A stretch of DNA of 64,000 nucleotides, from the NCBI GenBank assembly GCA_949152475.1, contig OX424557.1:25295462-25359461 (forward strand), in the 5' to 3' direction. The DNA comes from Terebella lapidaria. Its lineage: Eukaryota; Annelida; Polychaeta; Terebellida; Terebellidae. The position numbers and the translations under genes were made by a program. Position 1 is the first letter of the stretch; each line of letters opens with the position of its first letter. This document shows, one piece after another, positions 9,064-19,235 of the stretch. The notes under the pieces are model-generated. The model ran no database searches and had not been told where the DNA came from. It saw only the letters and a list, made by a program, of their open reading frames with translations.

Positions 9064-11862
9064 ATGGCTGACAAACCCGGAGACGACCGGGAAAATAACG
9101 ACCCAGGTGATAATCGGCCCCGCACAGTCAAGTTGGACGGCGATAACATCACCGTCCAAGTAATCGACACCGGGGATGAATCGGATCATCCTATAGTCGT
9201 CCCCGACAACGAAGCTTCGTCCGGCCCCGACTCGCAGCCTGAGCAGCGCGATCCAGTCACGCTCAGTTACACGGCAAGTGGTTCGGAGAAGGGAGCACGA
9301 CCCAAAACGGCCCGGAACAAGCTGGCGCAACGAGGAGAGCGCCATACACCGAGCCCGACTCCGGACGACATTTTTAATATCGACCCCGAACGCTTCCGCC
9401 GACTCGAGGAGGGCGGAAGTATCGTCCAGCGTGCGATTGAGGCACGACAAGCGGCCCAAGAGGCTCAACGAGTCGCCACGGCGAGCCGCCAACCCGACCC
9501 AGCAAATCAGGTGATCGCCCCGATCGCTCCGGCCCCGACTTCACCCGCTTCCAGTTCAGCGGTAGCACGACCTGCGGCCTCCCGTTCTCCAAACAAGAGA
9601 ACTTATACTTCTTTTAAGAAGAAACATGGAGCGGGAGCCCGATCGACTTCTAGCAGTTCGTCGCGCTCTAGTGGCGGATCTGCTGTTCCGGCCCCGACCT
9701 CGACTTTCCGTCGGCAAGTGGCGGAATTGATGGAATTGGTGCCACCTCCCGTGATGCCTTACGGAACTCGGCCCATAGACTGGAACAAGGTTCCACTCAG
9801 CAAACGGAATCGGAGCGCTGGATACGGCCATATCCACAACTTCGATGAACAGTCGACCCTGTCGGAGGGAAACCTCCTCACGTTGGCTCCGCTACAGCGT
9901 GGAGACGGTCGCTACGAGTGCCCCTTCTGCATCGGCGAAGAGGAAGGAGCAGGAGTGCGACAGTGGTCCTCCGTGCCACGACGCGGACCTTTCCGGACGG
10001 CCCAGAGTCTCGACGCGCACGTACTAGCGTACCACTTTCCGTTCTTACGCTACTTCGTGTGCCCGGCCCGCGACGGCTTCCGGACATTGGCCCAGGAGGA
10101 GATGTTCCGGCACCTGTCCCAAGCGACCCCGCAACACGTGACGTCGTTTCCGTTCTACCAGGAGGGACGACTATCGGCATCCGGCCCCATGCTCGTCAGG
10201 TTCGCGCTACGCTGCAGAGTCGACATGCAGCCGAACCCGAATTATCGACCCCCAAGAGTTCCGGCTAACATCCCGATCTTCAGGAGGGATGTTAACACAG
10301 TCCTGACATTCGGCATTTGGCACATGGCGCCAGAGCTCTTTGAGCAGTATCCGCCCAACTCGGCCCCGGAAGTGCAACAGGTACTCCGTCGACTAGAGTA
10401 CAATCGTGCTTCGACCCCGGCAGACGAGATTCGGCTTACCCGCATGGTCAGTGACATTGAGACCATGAATACGCGGGTTCGAATTCGACGACCCAGCACG
10501 ATTTTCTTCGTCCGGCCCATAAATTACCAGACAACATCGGTGAGCACGGCGGAGGAGGTCCCGACAACGACCACCGGTGTTTCGGCCTCAGCAGTCGTCA
10601 CGACGGCTTCGTTCGCGACAGTGGCATCGCCAGCGACAACCCGACCGGTCACCACAGTGACATCTTCGACCCCGTCTAGAGCTCGGCCTTCGGATATTAT
10701 ACCCAGGCGGATGGTTGTGGAGCGACCCACGGCCTCTAACGTCACGGACTACCGAGTCCGTGAGGGATTGATCCCTCCACCTGAGGAGTATCCGCCACTC
10801 CCAAGTCGGCCCCTGAATACCACACCGGTATCGTCATCAACCGGCAGGGAGACTCCTGAGCCAAAGAGTCCAGCTGAGGATCGGCCGCCTCCACTCAGGG
10901 AGATTGCACCCGGATCTCCTGTACGTGCGTCCCCGACACAGTTTTCGACCCCGGAATCCTCACCAGAGCCGTCACGACGGATGGTGGAACCCGTCCCGCT
11001 CCCGCCGTACCTCACGGAGGAAGTGGAACCTCTGTGCTCCGTCCCAACACGCGGCACTGATAGAGATCGGCCCCGACTCCAAGTGGACGACCCGGAGCAG
11101 CTTGAGTCGCTCCACAGGGACCTCGACGAGCGTCTCCCGTTTCATGGGTCCGGCGAGTTTGCGGCCGACTTTCAATTCCTGCGGCAACACGGCAGACGTT
11201 TGGCGACTCGTTCGCTTCCCGGCCTGCAGGCGCTACCCGGCCAGAACCCCGACCTCACGGACTTCCTACGGGATGAGGACGCTCAGCGGCTCCCGAACTA
11301 CCTCGGGTTCCATGAAGATTTTTGGACGGCCCGCCTTGAACAGGCCGCCCATAATGCCGACCCCTTGCTTCTGCCGTCAGAACCGGAAGAGCATTTACCG
11401 ACCCTGGCTCTCGCTCGCGCTGACGACTTGGCGCACCAATACTTACGGCTGATACGTCGGGAGTACTTGTCGGCCCTGGACCATCACATCAGACAGGCAG
11501 AGTACAACGGCCTGTCTGTCGGCTTTGGGATGGGCGCCCTACATGAGCGCCACCAGCCCACGTTCCCGGACGCCCTGTCCGAGGAGAATCTTCGGCTCCG
11601 AGTTCGCGTGACTCAGTTGGAGGATCGGGTTGCTAACCTCCAACAGGAAAACGCTCGGCTCCAAGCAGCATCGACCCCAACTACTCCGGAAGCAACAGCT
11701 CCGCCGACCCCGACCACACCGACCATTCCGGGGGAGCTTTTGGCCACAATTGTGTCCATCCTGCCAAGGTTACCCCCGGATGAGCAGTTGCAGCTCATGC
11801 GGCAAGCTTCGCCAGCGGCCCCGCCTCCTCCCGCCAGCAGGCGTGAACGGGAAGAGAAGTAG
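9064..11862 (+). CDS. ORF3: unknown protein with C2H2-like finger and coiled coil
   Basis: This is a 932-residue ORF in sense orientation, 1.4 kb after pol, where some Metaviridae carry env. It is not env-like: I see no signal peptide, transmembrane segment or furin-like site. The N-terminal ~200 residues are acidic then Ser/Ala/Pro-rich. A finger-like C-x2-C-x29-H-x4-H (CPFC at residues 286-289, HVLAYH at 319-324) sits in a better-ordered region (about 220-430) with a further Cys and His after it. Residues ~500-650 are Pro/Thr/Ser-rich. A helical region follows, and a leucine-zipper-type coiled coil lies near 838-880 (LRVRVTQLEDRVANLQQENA). It is fully open, as are gag and pol, so it is likely functional. 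Nucleic-acid binding is inference. I do not recognise the family. Confidence 0.85.
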   Translation: MADKPGDDRENNDPGDNRPRTVKLDGDNITVQVIDTGDESDHPIVVPDNEASSGPDSQPEQRDPVTLSYTASGSEKGARPKTARNKLAQRGERHTPSPTPDDIFNIDPERFRRLEEGGSIVQRAIEARQAAQEAQRVATASRQPDPANQVIAPIAPAPTSPASSSAVARPAASRSPNKRTYTSFKKKHGAGARSTSSSSSRSSGGSAVPAPTSTFRRQVAELMELVPPPVMPYGTRPIDWNKVPLSKRNRSAGYGHIHNFDEQSTLSEGNLLTLAPLQRGDGRYECPFCIGEEEGAGVRQWSSVPRRGPFRTAQSLDAHVLAYHFPFLRYFVCPARDGFRTLAQEEMFRHLSQATPQHVTSFPFYQEGRLSASGPMLVRFALRCRVDMQPNPNYRPPRVPANIPIFRRDVNTVLTFGIWHMAPELFEQYPPNSAPEVQQVLRRLEYNRASTPADEIRLTRMVSDIETMNTRVRIRRPSTIFFVRPINYQTTSVSTAEEVPTTTTGVSASAVVTTASFATVASPATTRPVTTVTSSTPSRARPSDIIPRRMVVERPTASNVTDYRVREGLIPPPEEYPPLPSRPLNTTPVSSSTGRETPEPKSPAEDRPPPLREIAPGSPVRASPTQFSTPESSPEPSRRMVEPVPLPPYLTEEVEPLCSVPTRGTDRDRPRLQVDDPEQLESLHRDLDERLPFHGSGEFAADFQFLRQHGRRLATRSLPGLQALPGQNPDLTDFLRDEDAQRLPNYLGFHEDFWTARLEQAAHNADPLLLPSEPEEHLPTLALARADDLAHQYLRLIRREYLSALDHHIRQAEYNGLSVGFGMGALHERHQPTFPDALSEENLRLRVRVTQLEDRVANLQQENARLQAASTPTTPEATAPPTPTTPTIPGELLATIVSILPRLPPDEQLQLMRQASPAAPPPPASRREREEK

Positions 11863-12350
11863 GCTCGGCCCCGAACTGTTCGGCCCCTTTGATGCGGCCC
11901 AGTGGTGACCGACCATCCTGGTCACAGGTTTATTTGTGTAAATAGTTGTATATATATTCTCTCCTAGTCACGGCATTCCGTTTTGATACATGTAATTTAG
12001 TTAAGTTTAATCACCATTTTTATTCCAGAGATGAACTTTATAGAGTGATTTTTTCCATTCTACTAGAGAATGTCGAGGAGTTTCGTTTATACATTCCATT
12101 CCATTCTTCATCAGTCATTGTTGTGCATGTATTTGTATATGTATCATCGTAGAGACTGCTGACAGACTGACTGCTGACGTTTATTTTGACAGTTAGGAAT
12201 TTTTATTGTATGAAGTGTTTTCGCATTTCGCGCGGCGTGTGTGTGTGAGTGTTTTTGGGTTTGACCTTTAGGACTGCTTAGCTCTTTTATTGTTTAGTTT
12301 TTGGCGACGGTAGGGTCCGGGGAGGGTAATTCCGAGGGCGTAGAATTAAT
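11863..12350 (+). other. 3' untranslated part of the LTR element
   Basis: This is non-coding DNA between the ORF3 stop and the polypurine tract. It starts with three CGGCCC copies, then becomes T-rich (about 11930-12300). No gene or structural RNA was recognised. Confidence 0.6.
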
Positions 12351-12357
12351 GAAGGGG
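12351..12357 (+). promoter_or_regulatory. Polypurine tract
   Basis: GAAGGGG lies immediately before TGTTATGTAG, the inferred first bases of the 3' LTR. Plus-strand DNA synthesis of Ty3/gypsy elements is primed from such a tract abutting the LTR. Confidence 0.7.
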
Positions 12358-13113
12358 TGTTATGTAGTAATTTTAGCGACTGTTACTCCCGTCCCTCCCG
12401 CGCACTACACATTTCCACAACAAACATTCATTCTACATGACTTACATACAGGACAGGTACACACTATACGATCACAAGCATAAACTCCACGTAGTCATGG
12501 TTACACACACAGGTCAAACCACGCACCTGCGGCCCCGCTAGTTCAGTACACTCGGCCCCGTTTACTCGACCTTGACCTTCACATGCACTGACTTCTAAAC
12601 ATAGAACTTGACACACATACTCCACACATCACGTGCACAGATACAGGCATTACAAGTATTGACACGAGCCGGGGAAACCCACTTTCCCGGTGACATCAGC
12701 GCATTGCACCACACATTTAACCTATCACAACACCGCTTACACTTGGCGGGAAATTACACAGCCACATGGTCCCTCGGCCCCAGTCATCTGCGCAGTTGAG
12801 AAGTAGATGTCCAAGTGAACGGTCGCATCGTATATTGTACCAAGAAGAACGGCCGTAATCGCATAAAAGGAATATAAAAGCTGATATAACGTGGATATAT
12901 AAACTGTTGTATATATACAGAGGACTATAATATTTTGGATATTCGACTGGGAATCACCGACGTAGGTGTGAGCGGCCCCGTTTGTGGTGTGAGTGTTATC
13001 ATTGACATTATCGCCACAATAAACAGTTTGAATTGAACTGCCGGCTTGTTGGTCTGTAGCACAACCTCACAGACATTCGGCCTGATACGGGCCAGTGAAC
13101 CGTATTCTTCACA
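12358..13113 (+). repeat. 3' LTR, 756 bp
   Basis: It begins TGTTATG after the purine tract and ends TTCACA, giving the TGT...ACA ends normal for LTRs. The last 447 bp equal window positions 1-447. The right end is fixed because the two copies diverge at exactly this point: primer-binding-like TTGGCGCC in the 5' copy, host CATTGAAG here. The left end is inferred from the purine tract and TG. TATA-like boxes lie near 12861-12880 and AATAAA at about 13018. Confidence 0.88.
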
Positions 13114-13271
13114 CATTGAAGATATCAGCTGCAGTTTTGCAGCCCAGCGTATCCAACATATAAATTTTAAACACTTTCTCATTCACATTATACCTCATTA
13201 TAAAATGAAGATATCAGTTTACAATATATCATAAGTATCAAAAAGTAGATTTCACTTGAATTTTTGACATT

Positions 13272-13302
13272 AGAGCGTTGGGGGCGAAGCCCCCAACCCT
13301 CT
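13272..13302. repeat. GC-rich perfect hairpin
   Basis: GTTGGGGGC - GAA - GCCCCCAAC forms a 9-bp perfect stem with a three-base loop. AGAG/CTCT extends the stem across one mismatch. It stands out in AT-rich DNA about 160 bp from the LTR end. Function unknown. Confidence 0.75.
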
Positions 13303-14063
13303 ACATGTCTATGTGCTGACTTTTTCATGGAGGTTTCATGCCAACCTATCGACGCATGTTTTGGCATGTAAACGTTTAGATACCTACTTCAAATGAGGAT
13401 TTTCTTTGTCCTTGACATAAAATCTCTCGAATTGATGGGAAACTTTGACTATTCCACAGATATATGAGGCATGAATCGATGTGCTAGGTTTGAGAAAATA
13501 ACGTAAATGTTCAAATTATCGAAAAACGTCCCAAAATGGCGGAGCCGATGGAAATTGACGTTCCCAGAATGCAAAGCAAATTTTACCACAATGACGCGTA
13601 TTTTGAAACACAATTTCTGTTCAGCAATTCGTGTATGCATACATGCATGTGGGCATCTGCGTGTGGACTTTTTTGGCGTTATGAAGTAAACACAGCGATT
13701 CGTCTGCGATGCCACGGGTACATTTACCGTAATTTGACGTATTTTATAACATGACAATTAAGCTGGTGTTCTGTGCTGGATTGCGAAGTCTTTTTATTCT
13801 TAACTGGTATTTTAATTTGCCCAGTAAAGGCATGTGTTAGGCTATATCTGATGTTATCAGATGCAGATATTCCTCATAGTTTCCAATGTTTTGAGGATAT
13901 TTTAATGAGGTTCCATATCATTTTAGCAGGCATATCTGTTCCATTGATCGATTTAAAAAAAAAAGTTTACTTATTAGTAATATGAATGAAGTAGGCCATG
14001 TTTTTCATCCTAGTATACGGAAATGAATTGGAATCACATATGGGATGAAATTATGGCTTCTTC

Positions 14064-14092
14064 TTTCTTTTTTTTGGGGGGGGGGGGGGGGG
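14064..14092 (+). repeat. Homopolymer run (T)n(G)17
   Basis: A T-rich run is followed by 17 consecutive G. Run length is prone to assembly error. Confidence 0.8.
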
Positions 14093-14755
14093 TAGGCCTT
14101 ACGTTGTGTAAGATATATTCAGCTGTCGTGGTGCTGATGATGTGCTCAAGCTCTAATGTCGTCTTCCGCAGTTTGCTGCATTTTCTTGTTGAACAATTTT
14201 AATGTGTGTATACTATTTTACAAACGATTTATAATGTAATTGTCCTCAATTCATGATTCGATAATATTTATCTTTTGTTGATATCAGTAAAAATAAATCA
14301 CTGTTCATGACTTTCTGGTTGACTTTCCAACCGTTGTCCTATGCTACATATGTCACATGTCGAGATGAAGAGATTTCCACGCGATGTGCCAAAATATCCG
14401 AAGCGAACAGCATAATATACTAATATACTAATGACATTTGAGGTGTTTATTAGCTGAACACGCCTTTAGGGTGCAATATTATCTTGGATGTTATAGAATC
14501 ATCAAAAAATTATTGGTGATTTTAGTGAGTGTACTTACCTGAACAACAGTAGCAACACTTCCAGTTTTCCCCTGATTATCCAAATGTTCTGGCGCTAACT
14601 GGATGATTTTTTTAGGGTGGGCACCCAAAGTTTGGTAGAATAAAAAAAACGAATTTCTGCAGTTTACGGTGGCTGATATATGCCATAGTTTTATTTTTCA
14701 GATTTCATTTATTTATTTTTTCCAGATGGACATTCTAAAGAAAATAAAATATTTA

Positions 14756-14938
14756 AATTCACGTACTTAATGTTAAATACGCGTACTTAATATTAAATAC
14801 ACATACTTAATATTAAATACACGTATATAATATTAAATACGCGTATATAATATTAAATACGTGTACTTAATATTAATTACGCGTACTTAATGTTAAATAT
14901 GCATACTTAATGTTAATTACGCGTACTTAATATTAAAT
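14756..14938 (+). repeat. 20-bp minisatellite array (forward)
   Basis: About nine units of a 20-bp AT-rich motif, YRCGTACTTAATATTAAATA, with variation mostly at the YR CG TR positions. Confidence 0.85.
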
Positions 14939-15040
14939 TAGCAAACATTGGATGTGGTTATGTTGCTGTGTATGGCTTGTGAAACAAGGTATGTATCAAG
15001 CGACATGGCGCTGCAAAAAAATAAAATATCTAACTGTCTG

Positions 15041-15470
15041 GTATTTAATATTAAGTACGTGTATTTAACATTAAATACACGTATTTAATATTATATATGT
15101 GTATTTAATATCATGTACGTGTATTTAATATTAAGTACGCATATTTAATACTAAGTACACGTATTTAATATCAAGTACATGTATTTAACATTAAGTACGC
15201 ATATTTAATATTAAATACACGTATTTAATACTATATACACATATTTAATATTAAGTACGCATATGTAATACTAAATACGCGTATAAAACATTAAGTACGC
15301 ATATTTAACAATAAATACACGTATTTAATATTATATACACGTATTTAATATTATGTACGCATATTTAATATTAATTACGTGTATTTATCATTAAATACGC
15401 GTATTTAATATTAAGTACGCGTATTTAAACATTAAATACGCGTATTTAATATTAAGTACGTGTATAACAT
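15041..15470 (-). repeat. 20-bp minisatellite array (reverse)
   Basis: About 21 units of TATTTAATATTAAGTACGTG, the reverse complement of the forward unit, giving an array-scale palindrome with 14756-14938. Confidence 0.85.
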
Positions 15471-15805
15471 GCGTCTGGAAAATATCGTAAATAAATGAAA
15501 ACTAAAGAATAAAACTATGGCATATATCAGCCACTGTAGCAGTTTAATATGTAGTTTCTACAGTGGCTGATGTATGCCATAGTTTTATTCTTTAGTTTTC
15601 ATTTATTTACGATATCTTCCAGACGCATGTAATACACGTACTTAATATTAAATATGCGTACTTAATGTTTAAATACGCATACTTAATATTAAATACGCGT
15701 ATTTAATGATAAATACACGTAATTAATATTAAATATGTGTACATAATATTAAATACTTGTATATAATATTGAATACGTGTATTTATTATTAAATACGCGT
15801 ACTTA

Positions 15806-18800
15806 ATGTACGTAATGTACGATGAATGTAATTTTGATTATAATGTTGATTTTACTTATACAAAAGATGTAAATATTTTCAATCGGTTCAGTGCATTATA
15901 TTGCCTGGACGACATAGATTTTAATAATCATGATAATGATACATCTTGTGATCGATGTGATGAACCGTCTGATAATGTACAAATTGATTGTCCAGTTAAT
16001 ACAGAGGTTCACAGCGTTAATTCTGACATCAGGGTCAATGACATGTATGGGGCTGCTTTCAGTCGTAATGTGTCGAATGAACTACAAAATTCAAACAAAT
16101 CCGATATTGCTCAGTCATGTATTATACATGACGATATTGAACTAAAAGAATTGGTTCCATTCTGTAAGAAATATTCCAGATGTCTCAAAGTGTCACATAT
16201 TAATATAAATAGTGTCAGACACAAATTTGATCCTCTGAAAGAGGCTCTTGTCAAAGGATATGTTGATTTGATGTTTGTTCAAGAAACAAAATTAGACGAT
16301 TCATTTCCAGTAAATCAATTTCATGTTCCAGGATTCAAACATTATAGATGTGATTATAAGCATAATATGGGTGGAATCATGGTGCATGTCCGCAACGATA
16401 TTGTCCACAAAAGACGTGATGATCTCGAAATCAACACAAATGAAAATGGCAGAGTTGAAAGTATTGCCATACAAATAGTTATCAATAATGAAAAATGGCT
16501 CTTTGTAAGCCTGTACAAGCAGCCTAAAGTTCCAGATAATTATTTTAGCAATATTGTGGAATCTATGTATCTGAGCTGCAACAAAGAATTCACCAATATA
16601 GTGTTCACTGGTGATTTCAATGTTGATTTCTCTAAATCAGGCCATTGTCTCATTGATTTTTTAGATATCTATGGTATAAAAAATATTGTGAAAACACCTA
16701 CATGTTTCAAAAGTTCTAAGCCCACATGTATTGATGTTGTGATGAGCAATGCATATAAGCGCTTGCAGGGTGTAATAGTATTTGATACTGGTCTCAGTGA
16801 TTTTCATCATATGGTTTCATTTGCCACCAAAATTCATATTCCATCCAGTAAACCGAAGAAAATTGTTTACAGAAGTTTCAAACATTTTGATGAAACTGAA
16901 TATATTGATGATTTATTTAAGGCACCTTTTCAGGTTGCTGAAATTTTTGATGATGTTGATGATGCATATTGGTTTTGCGAATCTTTATTGAGTGAAGTTA
17001 TTGAGAAACATGCCCCTTGTAAAAGCAAAACCATAAAGCATTCACAAGTGCCGTACATGAATAGCCAATTACGGCGAGCAATTAACTTCAAAAATATGTT
17101 GAGACGAAAATATGAAAAGCACAGGACAAATCAAATCTGGGAAAAATATAGGAAGCAGAGGAATCTAGTTGTAAAAATGAGAAAGCAAAGCCTTGCAGTA
17201 TATATGAAAACCAAATGCAAGGTAGAGAAAGATTCCAAAACATTCTGGAAAACAATTAAGCCCCTTATATCTGATAGATCCGGTGTTGGGAATGACCGAA
17301 TTATGCTGTCTGAAGAAGAAAATCTCATAACTAATCCTGTGGCTGTTTGCACAACACTTAATGAATTTTACAATACTATTGCAAATACTGATAACTCTGT
17401 TGCAATTGTCAGAGATGATCTGAATGATGGATGCCAACACGGGGAACATAATATTTATAATATTTTGCGACATTTTGATGATCATCCCAGTATTTTAAAA
17501 ATACTTGCTTCACGGGATGTCAATAACATATTTGAATTCAAAAAAGTTTCTATTGATGATATTCATAAACAGTTATGCAAGCTTAATCCTTCCAAATCTA
17601 CCGGATATGACATGATTCCACCCAAATTATTGAAGTTGGGAGCTGAGGCTCTCTGTATACCTTTTATGTTCCTAGTCAATGAAAGTATTACATCCGCTAC
17701 TTTCCCAGCTGCATTGAAATATGCTGATATAATTCCTTTGTTCAAGAAAGGTGATATTCTCTCGAAAGAAAATTATAGACCAGTCAGCATTTTGTCAAGT
17801 ATATCTAAACTGTTTGAAAGAATCCTGTTTGAACAGATCTCTAATTATTTTGAGGGTGAATTTAGTATTTATGTATCTGGATTCAGAAAAAGTCATTGTT
17901 GTCAAAATGTTCTGACTCGATTTGTTGAAACAGTCAAATGTAAGCTTGATAATAAGGAAGTTGTTGGAACCGTTATGACAGATTTATCCAAAGCTTTTGA
18001 TCATTTGCCTCATGATTTGTTGATAGCTAAAATGAATGCTTACGGAGTGAATATTCATTCATGTAACTTACTTCTGAGCTATTTTCAGGATAGATTCCAC
18101 AGAGTAAAAATGATGTCTAATGTTAGCGGGTGGCTACCACTTAATGTTGGAGCACCCCAAGGATCAATATTGGGGCCTTTCTGTTATAATGTCCATTGTA
18201 ATGATTTGATGTTTGATATTGAGAATGAATGTGATGTTTTTAATTATGCTGATGATAATACAATATGCTGTTATGGCAAAAATAATGATGAGGTGAAGAC
18301 AAAACTACATCATATAATATCTAAATTATTAAGTTGGTTTGATGATAATAACATGAAAGTTAATTGCAACAAGTTTCAATATATGTTATTTGGAAATGGT
18401 TATAACCAAGATGACTCCATTGTAATTGATGGCAACACTATTCGTGCACAAAAAACTGTTAAGCTATTGGGTGTATATTTTGATGTAAATTTGAATTTTG
18501 ACTACCATGTGCAAGAAATATGTAAGAAAGCAGGAAGGAAATTGAATGTTTTACGTAGGCTGTCAAGAAATCTAAATGAACAAAATAAGATGCTTCTATT
18601 TCACTCATTCATATTATCAAACTTTGAATATTGTTCTATTGTGTGGCATTTCTGTAGTAGGGGTAACATGGCAAAAATTGAAAAACTGCAAAAGCAGGCT
18701 TTAATATATGTGTACAATGATCATGATTCTAACTATAGTTCCCTAAGACGTAAAGCAGCTATCCCACTCATGTATGTAAGGAGATTGAGGTGTATTTTAT

Positions 18801-19096
18801 TAGAAGTATACAAATGTGTCAATAAGTTAAGACCCAGCTATTTACATGATATGTTCGTATTAAAAAATGTACCTTACAATAGGCGTAATATATTACAGGT
18901 GCAACAACATAAATATAGAACAGTCAAAAATGGATTAAATACGATTATGTATCAGGGCAGTAAACTTTGGAATTCGCTTGAAAATGATATCAAAGATGTG
19001 GGATCTCTCACGGCCTTTAAAAGGAGAATTAATATGTGGCAGCCACCAGAATGTAATTGTTCATGTTGTGTTCTATGTCATCTAAAGCAAGTGTAA
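15806..19096 (+). CDS. Endonuclease/reverse transcriptase of a non-LTR retrotransposon
   Basis: This is an intact 1,096-residue ORF. The first ATG lies on the minisatellite junction; the fourth codon (ATG at 15815) is an equally likely start. After ~125 poorly conserved residues comes an APE-type endonuclease (HININSVRHKFDPL; FVQETKL; FTGDFNVDF; TCIDVVMSN; GLSDFHHMV with the catalytic-type Asp-His). A linker follows, then the RT: YRPVSILSSISKLFERIL, SGFRK, MTDLSKAFDHL, GAPQGSILGPF and YADD at residues 814-817. The C-terminus has a short Cys-rich tail (CNCSCCVLC). It nicks target DNA and copies its own RNA there. The jockey/CR1-like supergroup is likely; the clade is not assigned. Confidence 0.92.
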   Translation: MYVMYDECNFDYNVDFTYTKDVNIFNRFSALYCLDDIDFNNHDNDTSCDRCDEPSDNVQIDCPVNTEVHSVNSDIRVNDMYGAAFSRNVSNELQNSNKSDIAQSCIIHDDIELKELVPFCKKYSRCLKVSHININSVRHKFDPLKEALVKGYVDLMFVQETKLDDSFPVNQFHVPGFKHYRCDYKHNMGGIMVHVRNDIVHKRRDDLEINTNENGRVESIAIQIVINNEKWLFVSLYKQPKVPDNYFSNIVESMYLSCNKEFTNIVFTGDFNVDFSKSGHCLIDFLDIYGIKNIVKTPTCFKSSKPTCIDVVMSNAYKRLQGVIVFDTGLSDFHHMVSFATKIHIPSSKPKKIVYRSFKHFDETEYIDDLFKAPFQVAEIFDDVDDAYWFCESLLSEVIEKHAPCKSKTIKHSQVPYMNSQLRRAINFKNMLRRKYEKHRTNQIWEKYRKQRNLVVKMRKQSLAVYMKTKCKVEKDSKTFWKTIKPLISDRSGVGNDRIMLSEEENLITNPVAVCTTLNEFYNTIANTDNSVAIVRDDLNDGCQHGEHNIYNILRHFDDHPSILKILASRDVNNIFEFKKVSIDDIHKQLCKLNPSKSTGYDMIPPKLLKLGAEALCIPFMFLVNESITSATFPAALKYADIIPLFKKGDILSKENYRPVSILSSISKLFERILFEQISNYFEGEFSIYVSGFRKSHCCQNVLTRFVETVKCKLDNKEVVGTVMTDLSKAFDHLPHDLLIAKMNAYGVNIHSCNLLLSYFQDRFHRVKMMSNVSGWLPLNVGAPQGSILGPFCYNVHCNDLMFDIENECDVFNYADDNTICCYGKNNDEVKTKLHHIISKLLSWFDDNNMKVNCNKFQYMLFGNGYNQDDSIVIDGNTIRAQKTVKLLGVYFDVNLNFDYHVQEICKKAGRKLNVLRRLSRNLNEQNKMLLFHSFILSNFEYCSIVWHFCSRGNMAKIEKLQKQALIYVYNDHDSNYSSLRRKAAIPLMYVRRLRCILLEVYKCVNKLRPSYLHDMFVLKNVPYNRRNILQVQQHKYRTVKNGLNTIMYQGSKLWNSLENDIKDVGSLTAFKRRINMWQPPECNCSCCVLCHLKQV

Positions 19097-19235
19097 ATGT
19101 ATCATCTTCACTGTATATATCTCATTCCTCATTGTAAATATCTTGTCATGTCGGTTAATAGCTGAATTCAGCTAATGTTCATGTTATGTGTCTTACCCGA
19201 CGTTAAATAAAGTTTTATCTTATCTTATCTTATGT
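15806..19235 (+). mobile_element. Non-LTR retrotransposon inserted in the minisatellite
   Basis: It runs from the array junction near 15806 to a 3' tail with AATAAA (about 19205) and a short TCTTA repeat (19215-19233), after which the 20-bp array resumes. Microsatellite-like 3' tails are typical of CR1/L2/Rex-type elements. There is one long ORF and no separate ORF1. The 5' end coincides with the ORF start, so the copy may be 5'-truncated. Confidence 0.8.

Larger units (their letters stand above)
1..13113 (+). mobile_element. Ty3/gypsy LTR retrotransposon, nearly complete, with a third ORF
   Basis: The order is 5' LTR (truncated by the window), primer-binding-like site, Gag, Pol (protease, reverse transcriptase, RNase H, integrase), a third sense ORF, purine tract, 3' LTR. 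The order RT before integrase, and the D,D35E integrase with an N-terminal HHCC finger, place it in Ty3/gypsy (Metaviridae). Positions 1-447 and 12667-13113 match base for base by eye with no indels, so insertion was very recent. All three long ORFs are open. The element is richer in GC than its surroundings and carries a strand-specific CGRCCC motif throughout. One RT catalytic residue departs from consensus (see Pol). The target-site duplication cannot be tested because the left flank is outside the window. Confidence 0.95.
13114..14266. other. AT-rich flank without recognised gene
   Basis: There is only a perfect short hairpin (13272-13302) and a homopolymer pair (T-run then 17 G) near 14064-14092. 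Short open frames here have no recognisable family and read like chance. Confidence 0.5.
14667..15536 (+). mobile_element. TA-flanked inverted-repeat element with inner minisatellite arrays, copy 1
   Basis: Terminal inverted repeats start CRGTGGCTGATATATGCC and continue for about 50 bp. TA lies outside each end (14665-14666, 15537-15538), as for Tc1/mariner-type MITEs. Inside, a forward 20-bp array (about 14756-14938, unit like CGTACTTAATATTAAATA) and a reverse-complement array (about 15041-15470) flank a ~105-bp unique core. No transposase is encoded, so it would be non-autonomous. The left and right termini differ slightly, which lets orientation be assigned. Confidence 0.8.

Noticed and set aside
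11886..11946. A possible LTR start at TGGTGACCGACCATCC...
   Set aside because: There is no purine tract before it and the TG is not paired with the known ACA end as well as TGTTATG after GAAGGGG at 12358.
12301..12483. A short ORF across the 3' LTR start
   Set aside because: It spans the purine tract and LTR border and is not conserved as a protein.
13449..13985. Small frames on both strands in the LTR flank
   Set aside because: Short, overlapping, without family resemblance or splice context.
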